From positions 1 through 9,104 of the forward strand of contig CAKORH010000028.1 in NCBI GenBank assembly GCA_934101235.1: a stretch of 9,104 nt of DNA, given 5' to 3'. The notes beneath the pieces are model-generated. The model saw nothing but the letters and a program-made list of their open reading frames with translations. It made no database searches and was not told where the DNA came from. The DNA comes from an uncultured Bacilli bacterium. GTDB taxonomy: Bacteria > Bacillota_I > Bacilli_A > RF39 > UBA660. Positions 1-6,527 of the stretch are shown here, one piece after another (position 1 is the stretch's first letter; each line of letters opens with the position of its first letter). The translations under genes and the position numbers were made by a program.

Positions 1-1646
1 GTACTATATCCACTCATTTCTTTCATATCATCATCTACTATAATATAATCATACTTCTTACAACTCTTAATTCTATCTATAGCATCCATCCCATATAAAA
101 TATGTGAATAACTAATATTATAATTACTTAACTTATTTTTTATTAATTCTACTTCTTTTTTATTTTGACTAACTATTAAAACTTTCTTACTACTATTAAT
201 AGCACTTTCATAATTATTTAAAATATTATATTTATTATCTTCATTATGTACTTTTTGATCTATAGTTAATATTACTTTTGTACCTTTACCAGGTTCACTC
301 TTAATAAGTAAATTACCACCTAATACTTTTATTACTTTTTGACATAATTTAGCATTTATTTCTGATTTTTCTAACATAACAATATCATTTTCACTAAATT
401 CACCAGTTTGAGAAAGTATATCATTTATTTTATCTATAGACATACCAACCCCACTATCCATAATAGTAAAAATAACTCTACATACATCATACTTAGTTAT
501 TAAATCTACTTTAAATTCTATAAAACCATTATTAGTTTTATTAACAGAATTCATTAAAATAGAATATAATACTTGTTTTATCTTTATAGAATCTCCATAA
601 AGTATTGGCATATTATGAGGAACTTCTTTTCTAAATTCTATATTTTTAGTAATATTCTTTTCAACTCTATTAAATACATCATCATATAAATATTTTAAAT
701 TATATCTATTATTAATAATTTTTAATTTATTAGAATCCAAAGAAGTTACATTTAATACATCATTAACTACAAAATCTAATTGTTTAACAGACATATTAAT
801 TTCTTTTATATCTTCTTTAATCTCTAATGGAATATCTTTATTAATCATATTATCTGTAATTTTCTCTAATTTTAATAAAGGCTCTCTAACTTCTCCAGTC
901 ATTTCAAATAAGAAATTAGATTTATCTTCATAAGTACTTTCTACTAATTCTTTATTTTTATATAATTCTTCTAACATTATTACATCTGGATTTTCAATAG
1001 TAAAATACATCATAACAGATATAAAAGCAAAACCAGAATTTATTACAATTAAACCAGGATTAATACTTCTAATTATACATGCAATAATAAGTAAAAATAC
1101 TAATGCAAATAAAGGATAATATTTACTCTTAGTAACATTCCTAATATTTTTAAATAATGAATAAAAACTAACAATAATTACTATAATAACCGCTAAAACT
1201 ATAGCATTTGTAGCAGGCCCATAAGAATATGTATACATTTCATCACTATAGTAATATAAAGGTAAAATAAGTACTATAATATTACTAATTAAATATACTA
1301 ACTTACTTATTAACTTATATTTATTTAAATTTTTATTAAATTTACTATATCTATTAAAAGAAATATAAATAACATAAATACCAAAAGTTATAGGCCACGA
1401 AATAAAATACATTAAAAATAATCTATTAACAACAATATTTAAAATTGAAAACAAACTATTTAATTCACGTACTCTAACAAAAAAACAGCAACCTAATTCT
1501 AATATAAGTCCAATTAAATTCATTATAATTAATGAACTATATATTTTATTTTCAGTACTTTTAATCTTCTTTTTAGAAGCATATACAATATAAACTAATA
1601 ATGTATATAAAAAACTAATAATTATAACCGTAAGTCCTATAGCCAC
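1..1646 (-). CDS. Membrane hybrid histidine kinase-like protein, degenerate, 3' partial
   Basis: Read by hand from the minus strand: 548 codons, open to the window edge. From the GTG at 1646, about seven hydrophobic segments fill residues 1-225. A histidine-kinase dimerisation helix, an ATPase domain and the start of a receiver domain follow. Recognisable parts are the H-box region (EMTGEVREPL, around 248-257), the N-box (GDSIKIKQVLYSILMNS, from 351, Asn366), G1 (DSGVGM, 397-402), the SEPGKGT strand (about 450-456) and the receiver core YDYIIVDDDM, with likely phospho-acceptor Asp538. Three key sites are altered. The H-box His is Gly251. The lid motif usually GTGLGL reads KSEINAKLC (about 427-435). 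The receiver's N-terminal acidic pair is Ser493-Gln494 (LIVSQN). Autophosphorylation therefore looks unlikely, and the protein may be a pseudokinase sensor or scaffold. An in-frame ATG at 1661 is the alternative start. GTG is preferred because GGAG (1656-1659) lies 9 nt upstream and the predicted transcript begins near 1663. Confidence 0.85.
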   Translation of the reverse strand, partial: MAIGLTVIIISFLYTLLVYIVYASKKKIKSTENKIYSSLIIMNLIGLILELGCCFFVRVRELNSLFSILNIVVNRLFLMYFISWPITFGIYVIYISFNRYSKFNKNLNKYKLISKLVYLISNIIVLILPLYYYSDEMYTYSYGPATNAIVLAVIIVIIVSFYSLFKNIRNVTKSKYYPLFALVFLLIIACIIRSINPGLIVINSGFAFISVMMYFTIENPDVIMLEELYKNKELVESTYEDKSNFLFEMTGEVREPLLKLEKITDNMINKDIPLEIKEDIKEINMSVKQLDFVVNDVLNVTSLDSNKLKIINNRYNLKYLYDDVFNRVEKNITKNIEFRKEVPHNMPILYGDSIKIKQVLYSILMNSVNKTNNGFIEFKVDLITKYDVCRVIFTIMDSGVGMSIDKINDILSQTGEFSENDIVMLEKSEINAKLCQKVIKVLGGNLLIKSEPGKGTKVILTIDQKVHNEDNKYNILNNYESAINSSKKVLIVSQNKKEVELIKNKLSNYNISYSHILYGMDAIDRIKSCKKYDYIIVDDDMKEMSGYS

Positions 1647-1655
1647 AAAAACACA

Positions 1656-1678
1656 CTCCATCTAAAATGATTATAACA
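1656..1678 (-). promoter_or_regulatory. Promoter (extended -10) and SD of the kinase-like gene
   Basis: On the minus strand, TGTTATAAT occupies 1678 down to 1670, a perfect extended -10. No good -35 is seen at 17-18 bp, as is often the case with extended -10 promoters. The predicted start is near 1663. GGAG follows at 1659-1656, 9 nt before the GTG at 1646. This means the kinase can be transcribed apart from the upstream acyl ligase, and it disfavours the ATG at 1661, which would be almost leaderless. Confidence 0.5.
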
Positions 1679-1701
1679 TAAAAAAGAAAAATAATATCTA
1701 A

Positions 1702-3426
1702 TTATTCTTCTTTTAGTTTAACAAAATTAATTTTACCAATCTTAGTTAAAGGTAGACTATCTTTAAATATAAAATCTACAGGTTGTAAGTATTCAGCCAA
1801 CTTTTCTTCACATAATTTTTTTAATTGTTTTTTTACCTCTTCTTTATTACATCTATCATTTTTTAATACTACAAATGCTTTTGGTAATTCTCCTTGAGTA
1901 TGTTCAGCATCTTTAACACCTACAACTTTACAAGTATTAACTAATTCATGAGTACATATAACTTCTTCAATAGCAATTGGAAAAACTTTAAATCCATCAT
2001 ATCTAATTATCATTTCTTTCATTCTACCTTTTATAAAAATCTTACCATCACTATCAATATAAGCTAAATCACCTGAATGAACCCATTTAAGACCATCTTT
2101 ATGTTCTCTAATAAGTTTATTAGTTTCTTCTTCATTATTATAATAGCCAATCATAGTATTTGGTCCAGTTATACAAAGTTCTCCAACTTCTCCATATTTT
2201 AATTCTTTATTAGTTTCTGGGTCAAATATAGCCATAGTTATATGATGAAAAGGAATACCAACACTACCTATACTATTTTCACTATCTATTCCAGCAGCAC
2301 AAACAGCAGCCGCAACTTCACTCATACCATAACCTTTTGATATTTTAAAGTCACAGTGATGTTTAAAGAAGTATTCATTTATAATTTCTTCTCTAGTTTC
2401 ATCCAATTTATCTCCACCAACTATTGCAGACATTATATAATTTAATGATTCATCTTTTAATACTTTACTATTTACTACACTATCATAATGAGTAGGAACA
2501 CCTGTCATATGATTAGGTTCATATTTTTTTAACAATCTATCAAATTTATTTGGATCAAATGCTGGAATTAAAATCATTTCCATACCACATATTAAAGGTA
2601 AATGTAACCCATTACCAATTCCATATGCTATAAATGGAGGCATAATATTAAGCCATCTATGATTTCTTTCAAAATGATATCCACAAGTTAAAGTCTGATA
2701 AGAAGTAGCATTAATATTATCATTAGATAAAACTACACCCTTACTTTTACCAGTAGTACCACCAGTATACACTATAACTAACGGTTTATTATACTCATAC
2801 TTAGGATATACTTCTTTAATAACTTTACCTTTTCTATCTATACCTAATTTATAAAATTCATTCCAACTAATTATATTAGGATACTTTTTACTAAATCCTT
2901 GTTTAATTTTATATAATCTTTTTAATTTTTTAGGCATAGAATCACTAGGTGAAACAGAAATAATTTTCTTAACTTCAGTATGTTTCATTAAATCTTTTAC
3001 TTTATTAATAGCAACATCTATAACTACAAATACTTTAGATTTAACACTATTTGTATATTCTTCCATTTCTTCACTACTTTTTCTAGGATCTATCATAGTA
3101 GCAATAGCACCTATTTTACTTATAGCATAAAACAAATAAACAAATTCAGGTACAGTAGGCAAACATATAGTTACAATTTCACCTTCTTTAACTCCTAATT
3201 GCATTAAAGCTAAAGCAGTAATATCAATTTTCTCTATCATTTCTCCATAAGATATTTTATTATCAAAATAATTTAATGCAATTCTATCAGGATAATAATT
3301 ATTACTACTTAAAACATAATCATAAATAGTCATTTTAGGTATATCACGTTCAATTATATATTTTGGATAATATTTTAACCAAGGTTTATCAATTGAAGCA
3401 TACCCAGTAATTTTTTCATTTTTCAC
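1702..3426 (-). CDS. AMP-forming acyl-CoA ligase/synthetase family enzyme
   Basis: This 574-residue protein of the ANL adenylate-forming superfamily activates a carboxylic acid with ATP to an acyl-adenylate, usually then transferred to CoA or a carrier thiol. The full motif set is present: the phosphate-binding loop YTGGTTGKSKG (220-230), GYGMSE (365-370), the hinge region SGDLAYID (451-458), GRMKEMI (467-473), and a C-terminal PLTKIGKINF with the likely catalytic Lys565. Length is typical for fatty-acid or short/medium-chain acyl-CoA ligases. The substrate cannot be read from the sequence. No membrane segment or fused carrier domain is seen, so it is probably cytosolic. The start is GTG (3424-3426), with AGGGGG (3434-3439) 7 nt upstream; the stop is TAA. 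It follows a 328-bp gap holding a probable small RNA and direct repeats, and lies 55 bp before the kinase-like gene on the same strand. DltA-like or peptide-synthetase roles are less likely, because no partner genes are nearby. Confidence 0.9.
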   Translation of the reverse strand: MKNEKITGYASIDKPWLKYYPKYIIERDIPKMTIYDYVLSSNNYYPDRIALNYFDNKISYGEMIEKIDITALALMQLGVKEGEIVTICLPTVPEFVYLFYAISKIGAIATMIDPRKSSEEMEEYTNSVKSKVFVVIDVAINKVKDLMKHTEVKKIISVSPSDSMPKKLKRLYKIKQGFSKKYPNIISWNEFYKLGIDRKGKVIKEVYPKYEYNKPLVIVYTGGTTGKSKGVVLSNDNINATSYQTLTCGYHFERNHRWLNIMPPFIAYGIGNGLHLPLICGMEMILIPAFDPNKFDRLLKKYEPNHMTGVPTHYDSVVNSKVLKDESLNYIMSAIVGGDKLDETREEIINEYFFKHHCDFKISKGYGMSEVAAAVCAAGIDSENSIGSVGIPFHHITMAIFDPETNKELKYGEVGELCITGPNTMIGYYNNEEETNKLIREHKDGLKWVHSGDLAYIDSDGKIFIKGRMKEMIIRYDGFKVFPIAIEEVICTHELVNTCKVVGVKDAEHTQGELPKAFVVLKNDRCNKEEVKKQLKKLCEEKLAEYLQPVDFIFKDSLPLTKIGKINFVKLKEE

Positions 3427-3433
3427 ATACTTT

Positions 3434-3470
3434 CCCCCTAAGTCACAATTTTTGAACTATAATAATATAT
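3434..3470 (-). promoter_or_regulatory. Candidate promoter and RBS of the acyl ligase
   Basis: The SD AGGGGG (3439-3434) is clear and fixes the GTG start at 3426. Upstream on the minus strand is an AT-rich block with possible -10 hexamers TATTAT (3464-3459) or TATAGT (3461-3456). No convincing -35 is present; TTGGTT at 3489-3484 is poorly spaced at 19 bp. A weak core promoter would fit dependence on an activator binding the direct repeats just upstream. The RBS is certain, the promoter tentative. Confidence 0.4.
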
Positions 3471-3494
3471 TTTTGAAAAAATAAACCAAAAAAC

Positions 3495-3525
3495 GTCTAA
3501 AATATCTACTTTTTTGTCTAAAATA
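3495..3525. repeat. Two 10-bp direct repeats, 21-bp period, upstream of the acyl ligase
   Basis: GTCTAAAATA occurs exactly at 3495-3504 and 3516-3525 (TATTTTAGAC on the coding strand of the ligase). The start-to-start distance is 21 bp, two helical turns, so both copies face the same side of the DNA. They end just upstream of where the ligase's -35 region should be. Such an arrangement is typical of activator sites; LytTR-type regulators bind ~9-bp direct repeats at about this period. The regulator is not identified here. Confidence 0.45.
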
Positions 3526-3569
3526 AATAATTACTTCACATACATTTATAATATCATAAAAAATTGCAT

Positions 3570-3589
3570 AAAAAAAGCACAATAGGAAA
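3570..3589 (-). terminator. Terminator-like end of the small RNA
   Basis: The 3' arm of the closing stem (3589-3577) runs straight into T7 (3576-3570). Its pairing partner is the RNA's own 5' end about 85 nt upstream, so termination would need the whole RNA to fold. No other GC-containing hairpin is seen between the ddl stop (3755) and this point, so this may also be the terminator of the wall operon. Confidence 0.5.
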
Positions 3590-3684
3590 GAAGTAAATCA
3601 TAACATAATTACAAGACTGCCTAGTAATTGTCGACTGTAAGCGAAAATCGTGTAAAGTTAAATATATAAATATTTCCTATGTGC
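3570..3684 (-). ncRNA. Probable ~110-nt structured small RNA, family not recognised
   Basis: Read on the minus strand, the first bases GCACATAGGAAA (3684-3673) are complementary to the last bases TTTCCTATTGTGC (3589-3577), giving a 12-bp closing stem with one bulged base. Seven T residues follow at once (3576-3570), as in an intrinsic terminator. Inside, AATTAC and GTAATT form a 6-bp hairpin with an 11-nt loop containing TAGGCAGTC, and CGATTTTCG can form a small 3-bp hairpin. A promoter ends exactly 7 nt before the 5' base. No start codon with an SD and no sizeable ORF fits inside. It does not show the signatures of SRP RNA, tmRNA, 5S rRNA, RNase P, T-box or the common riboswitches. It could be a free sRNA or a cis-acting leader of the acyl ligase, whose GTG lies 144 nt past the U-tract. 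It may also end read-through from the wall operon. Confidence 0.6.
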
Positions 3685-3690
3685 ATAATA

Positions 3691-3719
3691 ATTATAACAA
3701 TATCTATATAAAAAGTAAA
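3691..3719 (-). promoter_or_regulatory. Promoter of the small RNA
   Basis: On the minus strand: -35 TTTACT (3719-3714, 4 of 6 consensus bases), a 17-bp spacer and -10 TATAAT (3696-3691) preceded by TGT (3699-3697), an extended -10. The expected +1 is 3684, exactly the G that opens the closing stem of the small RNA. This is the best full promoter in the window. Confidence 0.7.
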
Positions 3720-3754
3720 TAATAAAACAAATATTTTATATAATAAATTATAAA

Positions 3755-4930
3755 TTATTTTTTTATTCCCTTAGTACCATTAAAATTTTCTAATATATTT
3801 GTATCAAAATGATATGTTTTTTTACTTCTCTTTTTATAATCTTTTATACCTAATGTAATTAAATCATCTAATAATTCACTATATGGTTTACCAATAGGTT
3901 CCCATAAATAGAATGATAAAGATCCAGGTATAGTATTAGGTTCATTTACAAACACTTCTTCAGTTTTACCATCTATTAAGAAATCAATTCTACATACTCC
4001 ACTTAAATTTAAAACTTTAAACGCATCTTTACTAATACTTTCTACTTTTTCTCTTAACTTCTTATTTATTTTAGCAGGTATTATTCTACTAGTACTAGCC
4101 ATACCTTTACTTTTTCCACCAGTTTTCTTAGAATCCCCAATATATTTATCTTCATAAGTTAATATTTCATTATTAGATAATACTTGTTCTATTTCACTAA
4201 CATTTTGTATTTCACTATTACCAACTACACTACAATTAACTTCTATTAAATTATCTATTGCTTTTTCTACAATAATCTTATCATCATAATTTATAGCATC
4301 ATTTATTGCTTCTTTTATTTTACTTTCATCCTTAACAAAAGTAATACCTACACTACTACCTAAAGAAGCTGGTTTAACTACAACTGGATATCCCATCTTT
4401 TTAATATCTTTTAAATACTTTTCTTCATCATTCATATAATCAATTTCATAAAACCATACATAATCTACTACTGGTATTAAAGAAGATTTAAATACTTGTT
4501 TCATTACTACTTTATCTTGTCCTAAACTAGCTCCTAAAACATTAGGTCCAACATAAGGTACTCCTACAGTTTCTAAATAACCAGCTAATGTTCCATCTTC
4601 TACATTTTGTCCATGAACTATAGGAAAAGCAATATCTATTTTATCTACAATTTTATTCATCATTCCCTTAGTTTGTATTAAACAATATTCATTATCTATT
4701 TTACATAAACTAACACTCTTAGAATTCTTTTTAACACTTTCTAAATCTTTATAAATAGATATATCACTTAAATTTTTACCAGTATACCATACTTTATCTT
4801 TTGAAATATAAATAGGTACTACATCATATTTATCTTTATTAATATTACTTATAGCTTGTAAAGCACTAATAATACTTACTTCATGTTCTACACTTTCACC
4901 ACCAAAAATAACTCCTACTTTTATTTTCAT
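3755..4930 (-). CDS. ddl: D-alanine--D-alanine ligase
   Basis: This ATP-grasp enzyme joins two D-Ala residues, using ATP, to make the dipeptide that MurF adds to the peptidoglycan precursor; it acts in the cytosol. All 391 residues fit the family. Visible motifs are GGESVEHEVS (10-19), HGQNVEDGTLAG (106-117, with Val where Gly is usual before EDG), KPASLGSSVG (186-195), the omega-loop region YEDKY (259-263), RIDF with Asp316, and NEPNTIPGSLSF (329-340) carrying the metal-binding Glu330 and Asn332. The Tyr of the KY pair in the omega loop favours D-Ala-D-Ala over D-Ala-D-Lac specificity. After KY, the loop is about ten residues longer than in E. coli DdlB (264-282, rich in Gly, Lys and Ser). 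The ATG at 4930 has AGAAGG (4937-4942) 6 nt upstream. It is the last gene of the hydrolase-murF-ddl operon, 15 bp after murF. Confidence 0.95.
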   Translation of the reverse strand: MKIKVGVIFGGESVEHEVSIISALQAISNINKDKYDVVPIYISKDKVWYTGKNLSDISIYKDLESVKKNSKSVSLCKIDNEYCLIQTKGMMNKIVDKIDIAFPIVHGQNVEDGTLAGYLETVGVPYVGPNVLGASLGQDKVVMKQVFKSSLIPVVDYVWFYEIDYMNDEEKYLKDIKKMGYPVVVKPASLGSSVGITFVKDESKIKEAINDAINYDDKIIVEKAIDNLIEVNCSVVGNSEIQNVSEIEQVLSNNEILTYEDKYIGDSKKTGGKSKGMASTSRIIPAKINKKLREKVESISKDAFKVLNLSGVCRIDFLIDGKTEEVFVNEPNTIPGSLSFYLWEPIGKPYSELLDDLITLGIKDYKKRSKKTYHFDTNILENFNGTKGIKK

Positions 4931-4945
4931 TTATATCCTTCTTTC

Positions 4946-6514
4946 TTATTCATTAAATATATCAGGTAAATCATTTTCTAATAAAACATATTTTTCTTTT
5001 TTAGTTTTTATACTATTTATTATAGAAAAAGCATCCTTAACATCATTTATCACTTTTATTTTATCACTACTATATTTTTTTTCAAGTAAACCATCTAATA
5101 TAGGTTTAGTTTGTTTTTCACCAACTAATATAACATAATCAGCAACTTCACTAATATATTTACCAAACTGTTTATTTAAATTATATTGTTCACTACCTAA
5201 TTCTATCATCCCAGGTGTAACAACTATTTTCTCTCCATCCATTAAATTTAATACATCAAGTGCCATCTTAGAACCAACAGGATTAGAATTATAAGCATCA
5301 TCAATAATAGTATAATTATTCATACGTTTTAATTCTAATCTATGAGTTATAGGTTTAATTCTTTTAACTCCTAATTCTAATTCATTAAAATTCATACCCA
5401 TATATTTACCAAATGCAATACCCGCAAGTATATTATATATATTAGCTCTACCTAACAGTTTAGTTTTAAAAGTATGTGTTACATTATCTTCTTTAAAATA
5501 TACATCAAAACTCATACCATCAGAATTAATTTTTATATTACTAGCTTTAATATCAGCATCACTATCTATACCAATCCAAATTATTTTACAATTATTTTTA
5601 ATCTTATAACTTACTTGATATTCATCATCCATATTAAGTATACCAACACCATCACTAGGAAGACTCTCAATAAGTTCAAATTTACCTTTCTGTATATTTT
5701 CTCTACTACCAAATGTTTCTAAATGAGCAGTACCAATACTAGTTATTATTCCATATTTAGGTTTAACTAACTTACATAACTTTTCTATTCTCCCCATTTT
5801 AAATGCTCCCATTTCAGCAATAAAAATATCATTAAACTTATCTAAATAATTATTAATAGTTAAAATTAACCCATACTGAGTATTATAATTTAATGGTGTA
5901 GCAATAGAATTATATTTAACACTTAAAATATCATTTAATATATTTTTACTACTAGTCTTACCATAACTACCTGTAATTCCTATTACATTAAGATTATTTA
6001 TAGATCTAATTTTCTTTATTGCTTTATTCTTATAATACAAAAACACACATTTTTCTATAGGCTTATTAACTACATTAGCAAAAAATATAACATAAAAATT
6101 TAAAGATACTAACAAACTAAATATTAAATTATATTCATACTTATTTATAATATAACCAACTATACTTAATAAATATAAAATACATACACTACCTACTAAA
6201 CGTTTAACTCTACTAGTTACTTTTAAAGGTATTTTAACTTGTTCTTTTTTTAATTTATTATTCTCTATAAAAAACAAAACTAAATATAATAATGAACTAT
6301 AACATAATATATTATTTTTCAAAAATAAATTAATTAAATTTATAACTAACACTATAATATCTAATTTATAAACTTGATTAAAATTTTTATTCCCCCACTT
6401 TATATATCTATTATTCTCATTATAAAAATTTTGTTGTAATATATGTAAATTTTTTTTTGTTCTTACAAATAAGTATAAAAACGAAAATAATATATTAAAT
6501 ACAACTAAATACAT
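4946..6514 (-). CDS. murF: Membrane-anchored MurF-type Mur ligase
   Basis: UDP-MurNAc-tripeptide:D-Ala-D-Ala ligase type; uses ATP to attach D-Ala-D-Ala, the product of the next gene. The 522 residues have two parts. Residues 1-150 hold about five hydrophobic segments (near 1-17, 51-67, 69-83, 106-123, 128-149), with a conserved-looking LHILQQNFYNENNRYIKW stretch (23-40). Residues 175-522 are the Mur ligase core: P-loop GITGSYGKTSSK (179-190), TPLNYNTQYG (206-215), EMGAFKMG (234-241), TSIGTAHLETFG (258-269), a KGK lysine pair (276-278) where the carbamylated Lys is expected, RANIYNILA (356-364), HRLE (391-394), DDAYNSNP (405-412) and TPGMIELG (433-440). The normal soluble N-terminal UDP-binding domain is absent. 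The start at 6514 is chosen because AAGGAG (6522-6527) sits 7 nt upstream. An in-frame ATG at 6553 lies inside the hydrolase gene, adds 13 residues and has no SD. Translation is probably coupled to the hydrolase, whose stop is 4 nt before. Confidence 0.88.
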   Translation of the reverse strand: MYLVVFNILFSFLYLFVRTKKNLHILQQNFYNENNRYIKWGNKNFNQVYKLDIIVLVINLINLFLKNNILCYSSLLYLVLFFIENNKLKKEQVKIPLKVTSRVKRLVGSVCILYLLSIVGYIINKYEYNLIFSLLVSLNFYVIFFANVVNKPIEKCVFLYYKNKAIKKIRSINNLNVIGITGSYGKTSSKNILNDILSVKYNSIATPLNYNTQYGLILTINNYLDKFNDIFIAEMGAFKMGRIEKLCKLVKPKYGIITSIGTAHLETFGSRENIQKGKFELIESLPSDGVGILNMDDEYQVSYKIKNNCKIIWIGIDSDADIKASNIKINSDGMSFDVYFKEDNVTHTFKTKLLGRANIYNILAGIAFGKYMGMNFNELELGVKRIKPITHRLELKRMNNYTIIDDAYNSNPVGSKMALDVLNLMDGEKIVVTPGMIELGSEQYNLNKQFGKYISEVADYVILVGEKQTKPILDGLLEKKYSSDKIKVINDVKDAFSIINSIKTKKEKYVLLENDLPDIFNE

Positions 6515-6518
6515 AATA

Positions 6519-6527
6519 TCACTCCTT
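6519..6527 (-). promoter_or_regulatory. murF ribosome binding site overlapping the hydrolase stop
   Basis: On the minus strand AAGGAG (6527-6522) is followed directly by the hydrolase TGA (6521-6519), then the murF ATG at 6514. This RBS decides between the two possible murF starts, and its position inside the preceding gene implies translational coupling. Confidence 0.85.

Larger units (their letters stand above)
3427..3754. other. 328-bp intergenic region between ddl and the acyl ligase
   Basis: The longest gap in the window. It holds, in minus-strand order, an AT-only stretch after the ddl stop (3754-3720), the small-RNA promoter (3719-3691), the structured RNA with its U-tract (3684-3570), a plain AT-rich segment (3569-3526), the 10-bp direct repeats (3525-3495) and the ligase promoter/RBS region (3490-3427). 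No protein-coding ORF with an RBS was found in it. Confidence 0.7.

Noticed and set aside
3570..3684. Assignment of the small RNA to SRP RNA, tmRNA, 6S RNA, T-box or a known riboswitch
   Set aside because: No GGAAG-type SRP loop, tmRNA tag or tRNA-like ends, T-box signature or known riboswitch core was found, and it is too short for typical 6S or RNase P RNA.
3565..3688. Small inverted-repeat mobile element (MITE) with TGCATAA direct repeats at 3565-3571 and 3682-3688
   Set aside because: The right copy overlaps the inverted arm, the 7-bp match is weak in AT-rich DNA, and promoter plus U-tract placement fits an RNA gene better. A genome copy-number search would settle it.
5474..5722. 82-codon + strand open frame inside murF
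   Set aside because: Lies opposite well-conserved Mur ligase motifs; Ile/Thr/Phe-rich and without an SD.
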